DNA of 64,000 bases. Source: Candidatus Accumulibacter cognatus (GTDB lineage Bacteria > Pseudomonadota > Gammaproteobacteria > Burkholderiales > Rhodocyclaceae). The position numbers were made by a program, and so were the translations under genes. The first letter of the stretch is position 1. Each line of letters starts with the position of its first letter. Under the pieces are notes generated by a model. That model made no database searches and had not been told where the DNA came from. It worked only from the letters and a program-made list of their open reading frames with translations. The stretch spans positions 2,165,553 through 2,229,552 of the forward strand of contig CP058708.1 in NCBI GenBank assembly GCA_013414765.1. The letters run 5' to 3'. Positions 1-9,502 of the stretch are shown here, piece by piece.

Positions 1-236
1 GCTCCAGATGGGGTTTGCCGTGCCGTCCGTGTTACCACGGCCGCGGTGAGCTCTTACCTCGCCGTTTCACCCTTGCCTGCCCCCATACTCGGGAACATCG
101 GCGGTTTGATTTCTGTGGCACTTTCCGTCACCTCACGGTGCCCGGTCGTTAACCGGCATCCTGCTCTACGGAGCCCGGACTTTCCTCTCGGCGCCAGGTT
201 TGCACCTCTTGCCCAGCGGCTGCCTGACCAGCTTCC
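1..236 (-). ncRNA. rnpB: RNase P RNA (class A), 3' part cut off by window edge
   Basis: Catalytic RNA that removes 5' leaders from tRNA precursors. Read on the minus strand, the sequence starts GAAGCTGGTCAGGCAGCCGC, very close to the known 5' end of bacterial class-A RNase P RNA. The conserved GAGGAAAGTCCGGGCTCC block follows, then GCAGGATGCCGGTTAAC, the ACAGAAA core, AACCGCCGATG and AGGCAAGGGTGAAA. The sequence then reaches the GTAAGAGCTCACCGCG stem and GGTAACACGG before the window ends, so the 3' part is missing. The 5' end is placed at 235-237 from the family start and from a TATAAT box just upstream. It is transcribed divergently from the L,D-transpeptidase gene. Confidence 0.95.
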
Positions 237-243
237 CGATTTG

Positions 244-249
244 ATTATA
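244..249 (-). promoter_or_regulatory. -10 box of the rnpB promoter
   Basis: The minus strand reads a perfect TATAAT whose downstream edge lies 7-8 bases before the expected RNase P RNA 5' end, the usual -10 spacing. No convincing TTGACA-like -35 box is seen at 16-18 bp. The extended context is GCGTATAATC. Confidence 0.65.
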
Positions 250-400
250 CGCCTCAGCAATCACGGCCCGAGTGAAATTGCAGGTGCTCAAGCCAGGGAG
301 TACAGCCGTCTGAGTGCTGCCAGACTGACGACGGGGGAGGCGAATATGCGTGCGATCTCCTGAATGTTTCGTTGATGGTGGATAATGCGCAGTCCGCAAC

Positions 401-2038
401 ATGCTCCGCTTGCTCATGTCTTCCTGCTCGCTGCTGCTCCCCGCAACACCTGCCTGGCGCTGCCGAGGCCGGTATTTTCCGGCAATCTGCCTGGCCCTCG
501 GTCTGACGATCGCCAGCTACTACTCTTCCGCGACTGAAGCACTGTTATGGTTTGCTACGGAACGCCCAACACTTGCCGCCCGACAGGCCGTTGACCTCCT
601 TGCTCAGGCTGCTGCAGACGGACTGGAGGCACAGGACTACAACGCCGAGGGGCTGCAAAAGGCCATTGAAAATGCCGTCAACGGCATGGCACTTGCGGAA
701 GACCAGGTCACCAGGATCGATCTTGCCTTGACTTCGGCGATGCGGCGCTATCTCAACGACCTGCACTTCGGGCGAGTCGATCCGCATCAGCTTGGTGCAA
801 ACTACCGTCAGGCCGCCGGTGCATTCGACGCCGATTTGTTGCTGACCTCGGCGATCACCGATGACCGCCTTGCCCAAACCGTCCGCCGCGTGGCTCCCGC
901 CCTGCCACAGTACGGCAGTTTGCAGGAGGCGCTTGCCCATTACCGCGAACTGGCGGGTCACCCCGCCTGGCAACAGGACCTACCGCCGCTACCCAACGGC
1001 CACCTGAAACCAGGTGAAAAATATGCGGGTATTGCAGCACTGTGGCAGCGACTCGAATTACTCGGCGACCTGCGCACCGATGCTGCACCGCCAGGACGTT
1101 ACGAGGGCACCATTGTCGAAGGTATCCAGATATTTCAGGAGCGGCATGGCATGGTGCCCAACGGTGTGCTCGGAAAAGATACCTTGGCATTACTCAATGT
1201 GCCACCCGCAAGCCGCGCCCGGCAGCTCGAACTGGCGCTCGAACGGCTGCGCTGGACCCCGTTCCTGCCAGCACCGCGTGTAGTCGTGGTCAACGTTCCG
1301 GAATTCATGCTGCGTGCCTACCAGGTCAGAGACGGCAGAATCGAGATCAAGACGACGATGAAAGTCATTGTAGGCACGACAGGCAAAACCCCGACACCGC
1401 TTTTTGATGCCGACATGCGCTTCGTCGAGTTCAGCCCCTACTGGAATGTTCCGCCATCGATCGCCAGGAGCGAAACCTTGCCCAGGCTGCGCCGCGACCC
1501 CGGTTATTTCGATCGACAGGGCTTCGAATTCGTCGGTAGCGACGGTCGCGTCATCGTCGGTCTGGACAGCGCCAGTCTCGATGCAGTGCAGCGTGGCCAG
1601 ATGCGCATCCGCCAGAAGCCTGGGGCAGGTAACGCTCTTGGCAACATCAAGTTCGTATTTCCCAACAAGGACAACATTTATCTTCACCACACCCCGACAG
1701 CACAACTTTTCAAACGCAACCGGCGCGACTTCAGTCACGGCTGCATTCGCGTCGAGGCGCCGGTGGAACTGGCGAAATTCGTTCTCGCCGATGCGCCCGA
1801 ATGGAGTGAAGCGCGCATCGTGCAAGCAATGCGCAAAGGCAAATCCACGACCATTCGCTTGCAGGAGGCCCTGCCGGTGGTCATCGCTTATCACACGGCA
1901 GCCGTCCGGGACGGGCGCGTGTATTTTTTTCCCGACATCTACCGGCAGGACCCGCTTCTCGATGCTGCCCTGCGTCAGCGATCGCTCGCCGTACGGGTTT
2001 CCTACCCCGCCAACATTCCAGAAGAATCAACTTATTAG
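401..2038 (+). CDS. L,D-transpeptidase (YcbB/LdtD-like)
   Basis: Periplasmic cross-linking enzyme that forms L,D (3-3) peptide bonds in peptidoglycan or attaches proteins to it. The 545 residues match the long YcbB type. A hydrophobic N-terminal segment (about residues 25-45) serves as signal or anchor. A peptidoglycan-binding-like helical region lies around 215-265, including GIQIFQERHGMVPNGVLGKDT. A YkuD catalytic domain spans roughly 290-480. The active-site signature SHGCIRVE is complete, with His446 and nucleophile Cys448. The MepK-like peptidase gene starts 18 bases downstream, the same pairing as ycbB-ycbK in enterobacteria, so an operon is likely. The exact N-terminus is uncertain: no strong ribosome-binding site precedes the ATG. 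Confidence 0.92.
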   Translation: MLRLLMSSCSLLLPATPAWRCRGRYFPAICLALGLTIASYYSSATEALLWFATERPTLAARQAVDLLAQAAADGLEAQDYNAEGLQKAIENAVNGMALAEDQVTRIDLALTSAMRRYLNDLHFGRVDPHQLGANYRQAAGAFDADLLLTSAITDDRLAQTVRRVAPALPQYGSLQEALAHYRELAGHPAWQQDLPPLPNGHLKPGEKYAGIAALWQRLELLGDLRTDAAPPGRYEGTIVEGIQIFQERHGMVPNGVLGKDTLALLNVPPASRARQLELALERLRWTPFLPAPRVVVVNVPEFMLRAYQVRDGRIEIKTTMKVIVGTTGKTPTPLFDADMRFVEFSPYWNVPPSIARSETLPRLRRDPGYFDRQGFEFVGSDGRVIVGLDSASLDAVQRGQMRIRQKPGAGNALGNIKFVFPNKDNIYLHHTPTAQLFKRNRRDFSHGCIRVEAPVELAKFVLADAPEWSEARIVQAMRKGKSTTIRLQEALPVVIAYHTAAVRDGRVYFFPDIYRQDPLLDAALRQRSLAVRVSYPANIPEESTY

Positions 2039-2056
2039 CCGTTTCATGGAGCAGTC

Positions 2057-2608
2057 ATGTTAAAGCCCTGTTCACGCCGCCTGTTTCTCGCTGACGCCGC
2101 CCGACTGGTTGTCGCCGGCGCCGTCCTGCCACTGGCAAAGCCTGTACTGGCGGCCCTGCCGACTGCGCGCAGCCTCGAATTCGATCACACCCATACCGGC
2201 GAACGCCTCTCGGTCGTATTCGCCCTCGGCGACCGCTATCTTCCCGAGGGGCTGCAGCGTCTCGACTGGTTTCTGCGTGACCATTACTCGGGGGAAGTCG
2301 GCAGTATCGACCCGCAATTGTTTGACCTGCTTTTCCAGCTTCGCCAGGAACTGGGCTGCGAGCAGCCTTTCCAGATCATTTCCGGCTACCGTTGCGCCCA
2401 GACCAACGCCAGGTTACGCCGCACCGGTGGCGGTGGCGTGGCGAAGCAGAGCCTGCACATGCAGGGCAAGGCCATCGATCTGCGCATTGCCGGTGTGCCC
2501 CTGGTCGATCTGCGCGACGCCGCAATATCCCAGGGTGCCGGCGGAGTCGGCTTCTATCCGTATGATGAGTTTGTGCACCTCGATACCGGCAGGGTACGTT
2601 CCTGGTAG
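2057..2608 (+). CDS. MepK/YcbK-like murein endopeptidase (DUF882, peptidase M15 type)
   Basis: Zinc peptidase of the periplasm, expected to cut peptide cross-links. E. coli MepK prefers the L,D-type links made by the enzyme family encoded just upstream. The protein has 183 residues. It begins with a twin-arginine signal (SRRLFLADAARL, residues 6-17) and an Ala-rich segment, so Tat export is likely. Zinc ligands of the M15/DUF882 fold are present: SLHMQGKAIDL gives His134 and Asp141, and EFVHLDTG gives His174. The ISGYRC motif precedes them. Cotranscription with the L,D-transpeptidase gene gives a synthesis/turnover pair. Confidence 0.9.
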   Translation: MLKPCSRRLFLADAARLVVAGAVLPLAKPVLAALPTARSLEFDHTHTGERLSVVFALGDRYLPEGLQRLDWFLRDHYSGEVGSIDPQLFDLLFQLRQELGCEQPFQIISGYRCAQTNARLRRTGGGGVAKQSLHMQGKAIDLRIAGVPLVDLRDAAISQGAGGVGFYPYDEFVHLDTGRVRSW

Positions 2609-2620
2609 TCGGGCGGCGAG

Positions 2621-2636
2621 TCGAGCGCGGGCTCGA
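2621..2636. terminator. Short hairpin between convergent genes
   Basis: TCGAGC-GCGG-GCTCGA forms a 6-bp stem with a 4-base loop between two genes that converge. There is no T-run, so it is at best a weak terminator. The remaining intergenic bases show nothing else. Confidence 0.25.
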
Positions 2637-2667
2637 TACTTGCTTGCGACGGGGATAGTGATGACCG

Positions 2668-3204
2668 TTAAGGCGTTTTAGGCGGATCGGCACGAACCAG
2701 CTGAATCACGCCCTCTGCATAACGGTGCGTGAAAGGCGTACTCGAATCGATCCCTTCCGAGTAGTCGAGGATACGATACGCGGGAACGCCTCGTTCGCGC
2801 TGTAGCTGCAGTGCCCGCCGCTTGAAAATCAATCCGGATTCTCCGTCGCCACCGGTGCGAAAGCTCTTGGCGCGCATCGAAAGGCGGTAGGTATCGGCGT
2901 CAAGAATCCTTTCCTCAATCGTCCAGTTGGGTGCCAAAGGATCGTAGATGGCATAGGCAGCAACCGCAGCAGCAACGGCCAGTCCAAAATAAGCGGCATT
3001 GCCCGCATATTCTTTGACCGAATAAGCCCCCGCTCCGGCAATGACGGCGGCCCGGAGTGGCGCCACACTCGGCATCGGATTCTGCGCCTCTTTGAAGGAA
3101 TAGTCAGAAACATGGCTGCTGTCTGGACGTGGTCGCAAGTACCAATCGACGTTTCCACAGCCACTCAGCAGAATGACCAGCAAGAAACCTGCAGGCGAAC
3201 GCAT
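2668..3204 (-). CDS. Small outer-membrane-type lipoprotein, function unknown
   Basis: A 178-residue protein with a lipoprotein signal: a short basic start, a hydrophobic stretch and the lipobox LLSGC. A glycine/alanine-rich hydrophobic segment in the middle (about residues 60-90, AGAGAY through AVAAYAIYD) could be a membrane helix or beta-hairpin. The C-terminal half is polar, with YRLSMRAKSF. The chosen ATG has AAGGA seven bases upstream; an ATG six bases earlier is too close to it. The gene lies 26 bases after flgL on the same strand and may be the last gene of the flagellar transcription unit. I do not recognise the family. Confidence 0.75.
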   Translation of the reverse strand: MRSPAGFLLVILLSGCGNVDWYLRPRPDSSHVSDYSFKEAQNPMPSVAPLRAAVIAGAGAYSVKEYAGNAAYFGLAVAAAVAAYAIYDPLAPNWTIEERILDADTYRLSMRAKSFRTGGDGESGLIFKRRALQLQRERGVPAYRILDYSEGIDSSTPFTHRYAEGVIQLVRADPPKTP

Positions 3205-3230
3205 GGCCATGTCCTTGTGGATCAGAGATA

Positions 3231-4547
3231 TCAAAGATATTTGAAAAGGTTCAGACCGCTGATCTGTACAAAAGACTTCTGTGCAGCTTCCAGGTTGACC
3301 TGCTGCATCGTGAAGTCGGTGATCGCCTTCGCATAATCCAGATCCTGAAGGTCCGACAGGGTCTGCGCATACTGAATATCCAGCGCTTCGGAGTTGCTGC
3401 TCAGGCCGTCCAGTTCCTGCAGGTAGCCACCCACGGTGGTGTGCACGCGGCTGACATTGACCAGCACCTGATCAAGATTGGTCAGGTGCCCCTGCAATTG
3501 GCCGGAGAAGTCCGTTCTTGTCGTCGCCGAGGCCAGCAGCGGCGAGCGCAACAGGCCAATCATCTCCTGCATGGTCTGAAAAACGCTCTTGTTGGCGCTC
3601 GGCTTGATCGTGAAAGTGTCACCGGCAGCAGGCAACCCATTGATCACCACTTGTGCGCCGAAGTCAACGTCAGGAATGGTGGTGACCAGCGGAATGGCTT
3701 GCCCTGAAACAAAGGGCAGCACCGGGCCGACCGCCTTGGCAGGTAGGGGCGTACCTGACGTGTCTGGTGTCGAAGCATCGAACAACTGGTAACTACTGAC
3801 GCCTGCCACCGAGGAAAACTGCAGCTGTAGCGAGAAATTTTCCGTTCCTTGCCAGGGGAAACCGGAATTCAAGGCGCTTTGCCATTTCTGGAGATCGAGC
3901 ACCGAACCCGGCTCAATAATCCCTGAACCCTGGTTGGGAAAAGCGCCATTGCCCGTGGCTGCCGTCGAAAAGGTGCCATTGCCTTCCCGGATATTCATGA
4001 ACAAATCGCTGCCGGCCACATTGCTTGGCATCTGTTGAGTTGAGGTCACCTGCAGCAGACGCTGGCCATCATCACCTGCGTAAGTAACCGATGAGGTTGC
4101 GCTGCCGGCAAACGGGATCGTTGCCCCCTGGTACCCTGAAAACAGGTAATCACCGTCGGCACTGCGACTATTGGCAAGCCCGAGCATGCCGTCAAAGCTC
4201 GCCTCCAGATCAATGGCGATGGCCTGGCGATCGCTGTCGGACAGGACCGTATTGCCCGCCTGAATGACCCGCTCACGAACGCTCTGCAGCAGATTTGTCA
4301 AGGCGGCCAGTTGGCTATCGACCAGGCCAAGTCGCGCGGTCGCGTCCCCCTGATTTTTTGCGTATTGGACGTCGATGTCCTTGGACTGCGAAACAGTGAG
4401 CACTCTGGCAGCGGCGACGGGATCATCCGCCGAAGTCAACATGCGGCGCCCGCTGGACATTTGATTCTGCAGCCTGAGGAGCTGATTCTGGCTACGCTCG
4501 ATGCCGCGCAAACCAGAACCGTAGGCTTGACTGGTACTGATACGCAT
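3231..4547 (-). CDS. flgL: Flagellar hook-filament junction protein FlgL (HAP3)
   Basis: Second junction protein between hook and filament, exported by the flagellar type III apparatus. The 438 residues start MRISTSQAYGSGLRGIERSQ and have the flagellin-like N-terminal helix (QLLRLQNQMSSGRRM). The C-terminal helix (QVNLEAAQKSFVQISGLNLF) is also flagellin-like. The middle region is long for FlgL (about 300 in enterobacteria). It is rich in G, S and T and is probably surface-exposed. It lies 10 bases after flgK and is most likely expressed with it from the sigma-28 type promoter upstream of flgK. Confidence 0.93.
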   Translation of the reverse strand: MRISTSQAYGSGLRGIERSQNQLLRLQNQMSSGRRMLTSADDPVAAARVLTVSQSKDIDVQYAKNQGDATARLGLVDSQLAALTNLLQSVRERVIQAGNTVLSDSDRQAIAIDLEASFDGMLGLANSRSADGDYLFSGYQGATIPFAGSATSSVTYAGDDGQRLLQVTSTQQMPSNVAGSDLFMNIREGNGTFSTAATGNGAFPNQGSGIIEPGSVLDLQKWQSALNSGFPWQGTENFSLQLQFSSVAGVSSYQLFDASTPDTSGTPLPAKAVGPVLPFVSGQAIPLVTTIPDVDFGAQVVINGLPAAGDTFTIKPSANKSVFQTMQEMIGLLRSPLLASATTRTDFSGQLQGHLTNLDQVLVNVSRVHTTVGGYLQELDGLSSNSEALDIQYAQTLSDLQDLDYAKAITDFTMQQVNLEAAQKSFVQISGLNLFKYL

Positions 4548-4557
4548 GTAACGCTCC

Positions 4558-6594
4558 TTAGGCCGACATTTGCAGAATCAAGTCGAACAGACTGGAACTG
4601 ACTTGCAAAGCCTTGGCCGCGGCCTGATAGGCCTGTTGATAAAGAATGAGATTGGCCGCTTCCTCGTCGAGGTTGACCCCCGAGAGCGATTCGCGGTTGT
4701 CTTGGGCCTGGATCAGCAGGGCCTGCTGCGCCGCACTACTGACCTGTATCTGATTTGTCTTGCTACCAGTCTGGCTGACCAATTGCGCATAGGCTTCCTG
4801 GAAGGAGGAGGATTTCCCGGCCATCGTATGCTGCGTCTGGAGCTGCGCCAAAGCCAGCGCGTTACGCCCATCGGTGATAGCACCGGAATTCCTGGCAATT
4901 GTAAAGGTGTCGCCATTGTTGGGTATGCCAGTGATGGTAAAACTGAAGCCGGGTGTACTCGTCAGCGGGTCGAGAAGAGCAATCGTTGCCCCGCTCGTGT
5001 AAGGAACGACATCCGTAGTTGCAGCAATCACCACCGGAGCGGCGCCATTGATCGACACTTGCGCACCCACCGGAAAGTTTTGCAGATTGCCGCCCTGGTA
5101 CTCCAGCGACATCGGCATCCCTGCCAAAGCCGCCACATAGCCTGTTCCGACACTGCCTGCCGACACCTTGGCCAATCCGGTATTGGTTGCACCCGTCGAA
5201 GTGCGGATTGGCCCTGCAGCCGTAATCAGGCTGGCGTCCGCCACAACCGCCGGATTGACCGAGAGTTTACGGGCAGCGTCGCGGGTTGGCTGAATCAGAT
5301 AGCTTGAACCTTCCAACAGGGTCGGAGAAGGATCCAGTGTAAACCCCTGCGGATCACTTGCCAGATTCGTGTTGAGTTCTCCAAGATCAGCCCCGATCCA
5401 TTGTTTGTTGTCGGAAAGACGCGTCAGCGTCACACCACTCGCGTCTGCGCTCAGGCGGTAATCACTGCTTCCCAGATCGGTATAGAAGTTTTCGTTGAAC
5501 GGGGGCGGGCTGACAAAAGAAGCGCTAACAGTCGGGCTGCCAGGCGGATTGTTGGTGTTGGCAATGACCTCCGGCGGCATCACCAAAAACAGATCCGGCG
5601 TAAAACTGTTGGGCGCAGGAGAGAGCTGCGACTGACCGAGCAGGTCCTGCCCAAGGGCACTCTGCGCGTTGAAGGTCAGTGCTAACGAGATTGCGGTGCG
5701 GCCCAGTTCATTACTCGCCTGATCGAGAGATTCGCTCCGGAAAGCCAGCAATCCGCCGAGCGAGCCGCCATTGAGCAGCGACTCCGGAATCTCGTGGACA
5801 CCCGTCACGCTTTCCTGGCCAACCACTCGCCGGGAAGAATCGCTCGGTGATCGCAATGTCGCGAGCTCCATCGTAATCGAGCCAGCGACCAGTTGCTGGC
5901 CACTACCGATGAACACATTGTAACTGCCGTCGCTATTGGTCGTGATCTTTGCCTTGACCATCTTGTTCAGATCGAGAACCAGCTGGTCGCGGGTATCCAG
6001 CAGATCGTTGGCGGGTTGGCCGGTAGCGGCTTGGGCAACCGAGATTTGCTGGTTGAGCAGTGCGATCTGTTTGATGTTGGCATTGATGCTGGTGACGGTT
6101 GCCTCGATTTGGCCATTGACTCCGTCGTACATCTGTGCGAGTTGGTCACCCATCGACTGATATCGAGTACTCAACGTCTGTGCCGCAGAGACCATGATTT
6201 GGCGGCTCGCCAATTGAGAAGGATTGGCCGCAACCTCCTGAACACTCGAAAAGAATCCCTGCAACGCTGGCGACAAGCCGGTGCTCGGATCGGCGAACAG
6301 ATTGTTGATCTGGCTGATTTGAGCGGCATAGCTGTCGAGTTGACTCATGCTGCTCTGCGAACGATTGACCTGGTCGGTCAGGAAGTGGCTGTACATGCGT
6401 TCGACGGTCACCACATGCGTACCATGCCCGAAAAAGCCGCTACCCGTCTGCTGCGCAAAATTGCTAGCCTGGATCGTCCGCTGCCGCGAAAAGCCCGGGG
6501 TGTTGGCATTGGCGATATTGTGTTCGGTAGTCTGCAGTCCGAATTGAGCGGCCTGCAGACCGCTGAGAGCGGTACCGATGATTCCTGAGCCCAT
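4558..6594 (-). CDS. flgK: Flagellar hook-associated protein FlgK (HAP1)
   Basis: First hook-filament junction protein. The 678 residues are longer than the enterobacterial ~550. The N-terminus carries the rod/hook family signature (ALSGLQAAQFGLQTTEHNIAN, then ANTPGFSRQR). The C-terminus has the matching helical motif (SGVNLDEEAANLILYQQAYQ). The central 350-600 region is an expanded variable domain with many G, T, S and P residues. The gene sits 81 bases after flgJ. That gap holds a sigma-28 type promoter, so flgKL can be expressed late and separately from the rod/hook genes. Confidence 0.96.
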   Translation of the reverse strand: MGSGIIGTALSGLQAAQFGLQTTEHNIANANTPGFSRQRTIQASNFAQQTGSGFFGHGTHVVTVERMYSHFLTDQVNRSQSSMSQLDSYAAQISQINNLFADPSTGLSPALQGFFSSVQEVAANPSQLASRQIMVSAAQTLSTRYQSMGDQLAQMYDGVNGQIEATVTSINANIKQIALLNQQISVAQAATGQPANDLLDTRDQLVLDLNKMVKAKITTNSDGSYNVFIGSGQQLVAGSITMELATLRSPSDSSRRVVGQESVTGVHEIPESLLNGGSLGGLLAFRSESLDQASNELGRTAISLALTFNAQSALGQDLLGQSQLSPAPNSFTPDLFLVMPPEVIANTNNPPGSPTVSASFVSPPPFNENFYTDLGSSDYRLSADASGVTLTRLSDNKQWIGADLGELNTNLASDPQGFTLDPSPTLLEGSSYLIQPTRDAARKLSVNPAVVADASLITAAGPIRTSTGATNTGLAKVSAGSVGTGYVAALAGMPMSLEYQGGNLQNFPVGAQVSINGAAPVVIAATTDVVPYTSGATIALLDPLTSTPGFSFTITGIPNNGDTFTIARNSGAITDGRNALALAQLQTQHTMAGKSSSFQEAYAQLVSQTGSKTNQIQVSSAAQQALLIQAQDNRESLSGVNLDEEAANLILYQQAYQAAAKALQVSSSLFDLILQMSA

Positions 6595-6622
6595 GGCATG
6601 AGTCCTCTATGACTACAATCTG

Positions 6623-6649
6623 TAGACGGCACCTGCTGCGATAAATTTA
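6623..6649 (-). promoter_or_regulatory. Sigma-28 (FliA) type promoter of flgKL
   Basis: The minus strand reads TAAATTTA, 11 bases, then GCCGTCTA. The known FliA consensus is TAAAGTTT-N11-GCCGATAA. Spacing is exact, the first four -35 bases match and the core GCCG of the -10 is intact. Its -10 edge lies about 28 bases upstream of the flgK ATG, leaving room for a short leader containing an AGAGGA ribosome-binding site. Flagellar context strongly supports it. Confidence 0.8.
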
Positions 6650-6675
6650 GTCCCGACGCGAAATTGCTCAGGCCA

Positions 6676-7623
6676 TTAAGCGCTTAGCGCCTGTCGGAGC
6701 GTTGCCCCATTGATGATGCGAGCCAGCTTGTCGGCGTACATCGGGTCAGTGGCATAGCCCGCCTGCTGCAAGGAACGCGCAAACTGCGCGCCATCCTGCT
6801 GCCCAATGACCTTTGCAAAACGAGGGTTACTGCTCAGGACTTTTGCGTAGTCGCGAAAGGCCTCGGCATACGAACCATAGACGCGGAACCTGGCGCGTAC
6901 CGATTGGGCTTCCCCGTTGACGAACTCGGTGGTCTGCACTTCGACGGTTGGTCCCGACCAGCTCCGCCCGGCCTTGATCCCGAACAGATTGAAGCTTGGC
7001 GAACCATCGGCGGCCTTGATCTCACGTTTCCCCCAGCCGCTTTCCAGTGCTGACTGGGCCACCAGAAAGTGCGCGGGCACCCCGGTCATTGCGGCCGCCT
7101 CGACAGCCTGCGGCCAAACGCGATCGACAAAGGCTCGCGCATCGGGTGACGTGCCGGCCGTGCTCACCGCGCCGCTCTTCGCCGCGGGGGACGCGGCAGT
7201 GCTGCGCTGGGCACCGGTCACGGTCCGGATGGTCGCCGTACTCGCGGTGATCTGCGCAGGTAGCGACTGCGGCAACAGGTCGAGGGGCGAGGTTGCCGCA
7301 GCCACAGCGCTGGGAGTCATCTGCCGCGCCAATTGCTTTTCGATCATTGCGGCGAAACCGAGCGGCGCTTGCGAGGCGAGATCCTGCGCCATTTGCTGGT
7401 CGCCCATGGCCGTGAAAAAACGGCTCTGATCGCTGTCCAGCAAACCGCCAGCGGCATTGGCATCGCGCATGCTTTTCAACATCAGGTGCAGCAGCATGCC
7501 TTCAAACTGTCGCGCGGCCTGCCGCACGCCGGCTTGCGGGTCCGCCTTGAGTCTGGCGCGCAGATCGCCGCCCAGAGCTGGATCGATTGCCAGACGATTG
7601 ACCCCGAGATTGGCGGAATTCAT
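6676..7623 (-). CDS. flgJ: Flagellar rod assembly protein / muramidase FlgJ
   Basis: Dual-domain FlgJ (315 residues) that caps the growing rod and opens the peptidoglycan layer. The N-terminal rod-binding domain covers residues 20-105 (QAARQFEGMLLHLMLKSMRDA, DLASQAPLGFAAMIEKQLAR). A flexible Ala/Ser/Thr linker follows. The glucosaminidase (GH73) domain covers about 160-312, with ALESGWGKREI containing the expected catalytic Glu and FNLFGIKAG. Both domains are present, as in enterics; many other groups split them. It lies 39 bases after flgI, probably cotranscribed. Confidence 0.95.
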   Translation of the reverse strand: MNSANLGVNRLAIDPALGGDLRARLKADPQAGVRQAARQFEGMLLHLMLKSMRDANAAGGLLDSDQSRFFTAMGDQQMAQDLASQAPLGFAAMIEKQLARQMTPSAVAAATSPLDLLPQSLPAQITASTATIRTVTGAQRSTAASPAAKSGAVSTAGTSPDARAFVDRVWPQAVEAAAMTGVPAHFLVAQSALESGWGKREIKAADGSPSFNLFGIKAGRSWSGPTVEVQTTEFVNGEAQSVRARFRVYGSYAEAFRDYAKVLSSNPRFAKVIGQQDGAQFARSLQQAGYATDPMYADKLARIINGATLRQALSA

Positions 7624-7662
7624 CCGTGAAGGGCTCCTCTTGGTGGTCTGCTCGACATGGGT

Positions 7663-8796
7663 TCAGATGATTTCGAGGTCGGCGCGCAGCGCGCCCGCGG
7701 CTTTCATCGACTGCAGAATGGACAACAGATCCTGCGGACCGGCGCCCAGCGCATTGATTGCCTTGACCACCTCGGCAAGACTGACGCCGGCTTTCAACTG
7801 GATCAACGAACCGCCTCCCTGTTTGATCTCGATCTCACTCTGCGTCGTGGTCACTGTCTGCCCGCCGGCTAGCGCGTTGGGCTGGCTGACCTTCTGTTCG
7901 CTGTTGACGACCACCGACAGATTACCATGTGCCACCGCGCAGGAATCGATGGTTACCTTCTGGTTCATGACCACCGAACCGGTCCGGGGATTGATGATCA
8001 CCTTGGCAACGGTTTGGGTCGGCCGTACTTCAAGGGCCTCGACTCGCCCCAGAAAAGCCACCCGGCTATTCGCTTCCTCGGGTGCAAGCACGCGAATCAG
8101 GCGGCCGTCCACCGCCTGCGCCGTACCTGGGCCAATCTCGCGGTTGATGACTTCGACCACTCGCTGGGTGGTGCCGAAGTCGGTCGTTGCCATTTCGTAA
8201 TGAACGAATGGACCCTGACCGAGTGCCGTCGGCACCTCACGTTCGACGGTGGCGCCACCTACCACTCGCCCGGCAAGCAGATGATTGACCACCACCTTAC
8301 TGCCGGCTGCTGCGGCTCCCGCACCGGCCACCAGCAAATTGCCTTGTGCCTGTGCGTAGATCTGACCGTCTGCGCCTTTCAGCGGCGTCATCAGCAACGT
8401 TCCGCCGCGAAGACTCTTGGCATTGCCCATCGACGACACGGTGATGTCGATCTGCTGCCCGACCCTTGCAAAGGGAGGCAGATTGGCGGTCACCATCACT
8501 GCTGCGACGTTCTTGAGCTGCAGCGATTGTGTCGTCGGCAAGGTCGTCCCGAGTTGCGCCAGCATGTTGATGATGCTTTGCGTGGTAAAGGGGGTCTGTG
8601 TCGTCTGGTCACCACTCCCGTCCAGTCCCACAACCAGGCCATAGCCAATCAACTGATTGTTGCGCACTCCCTGTACGGAAGCCAGATCCTTGATCCGCTC
8701 GGCGGTGACCGGGGCGCTCAACATGCCCGCCAGGGCGGCCAGAATGAGAGTGCGCCACAGACCCCTGCCGACTTGCCTGTCCATGATCCGTGCCAT
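7663..8796 (-). CDS. flgI: Flagellar P-ring protein FlgI
   Basis: Forms the periplasmic P ring around the rod at the peptidoglycan layer. The 377 residues are the normal length. A Sec signal peptide occupies residues 1-32 ([16 protein letters not shown]). Highly conserved FlgI blocks follow: [65 protein letters not shown]. The C-terminal [19 protein letters not shown] is typical. It is 12 bases downstream of flgH in the flagellar operon. Confidence 0.97.
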   Translation of the reverse strand: MARIMDRQVGRGLWRTLILAALAGMLSAPVTAERIKDLASVQGVRNNQLIGYGLVVGLDGSGDQTTQTPFTTQSIINMLAQLGTTLPTTQSLQLKNVAAVMVTANLPPFARVGQQIDITVSSMGNAKSLRGGTLLMTPLKGADGQIYAQAQGNLLVAGAGAAAAGSKVVVNHLLAGRVVGGATVEREVPTALGQGPFVHYEMATTDFGTTQRVVEVINREIGPGTAQAVDGRLIRVLAPEEANSRVAFLGRVEALEVRPTQTVAKVIINPRTGSVVMNQKVTIDSCAVAHGNLSVVVNSEQKVSQPNALAGGQTVTTTQSEIEIKQGGGSLIQLKAGVSLAEVVKAINALGAGPQDLLSILQSMKAAGALRADLEII

Positions 8797-8808
8797 CAGC
8801 GGTGTTCC

Positions 8809-9495
8809 TCAGAAAGGCATGAAGGTCAGGAAGAAGCGCGCCAGCCAGCCCATGACCTGAGCTTCACTGATCCCGCCGCTTTCCTTGTATTCGATGCGTG
8901 CATCCGCAATTTGCGACGATGCAATGGTGTTGGCGGCATTCACGAAATAAGGGTTGATGATCCCTGACAGGCGGATGTACTCTTGCCCATGCCCAATCGC
9001 CACCTGCTTTTCGCCGGAGACAAGCAGGTTGCCGTTTGCCAGCACTTCGATGACCGTCACCGTGATGGTACCGGTAAACACATTGTTGGCGGCGGCCTCA
9101 CCCTTGCCGGCAGCCGTGTTGCTGCTACTGCCTTTGAGTTCAATCAGCGACTTGCCGGGCAGATTGACGTTTGGTCCGGACGAGGCGCTGATGCTGCCAG
9201 TCTTGGAAAGACTGCTGTTCGACTTGGTGGCCGCCGAAGTGTTCTCGGTAATCGTCACCGTGATCGTATCGCCGACATAACGAGCGCGCCGGTCTTCGAA
9301 CAGGGTTCGCGATGTTCCGGCCTGGTAAATGCTGCCAGTCGCGACGAGGCTGGCGGCGAGTGCGTCGGGCCGCTGCGCGGGGCGTGCGCTCATGGGTTGA
9401 TGGACATTGGTTGGCGGCACCGTCGTACATGCTCCCAGCAGCAGTCCGGTTAGCGTCAGCAGAGACCTCACCACGAGCCATGCCTTACCCATCAT
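8809..9495 (-). CDS. flgH: Flagellar L-ring lipoprotein FlgH
   Basis: Outer-membrane lipoprotein that forms the L ring. The 228 residues match the family. The N-terminus has a lipoprotein signal with lipobox LLGAC near residue 22. Family motifs include LFEDRRARYVGDTITVTITE, LVSGEKQVAIGHGQEYIRLS and GIINPYFVNAANTI. The C-terminal segment ends with GWLARFFLTFMPF, the usual FlgH end. It lies seven bases after flgG. Confidence 0.97.
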   Translation of the reverse strand: MMGKAWLVVRSLLTLTGLLLGACTTVPPTNVHQPMSARPAQRPDALAASLVATGSIYQAGTSRTLFEDRRARYVGDTITVTITENTSAATKSNSSLSKTGSISASSGPNVNLPGKSLIELKGSSSNTAAGKGEAAANNVFTGTITVTVIEVLANGNLLVSGEKQVAIGHGQEYIRLSGIINPYFVNAANTIASSQIADARIEYKESGGISEAQVMGWLARFFLTFMPF

Positions 9496-9502
9496 GTGCC
9501 TT

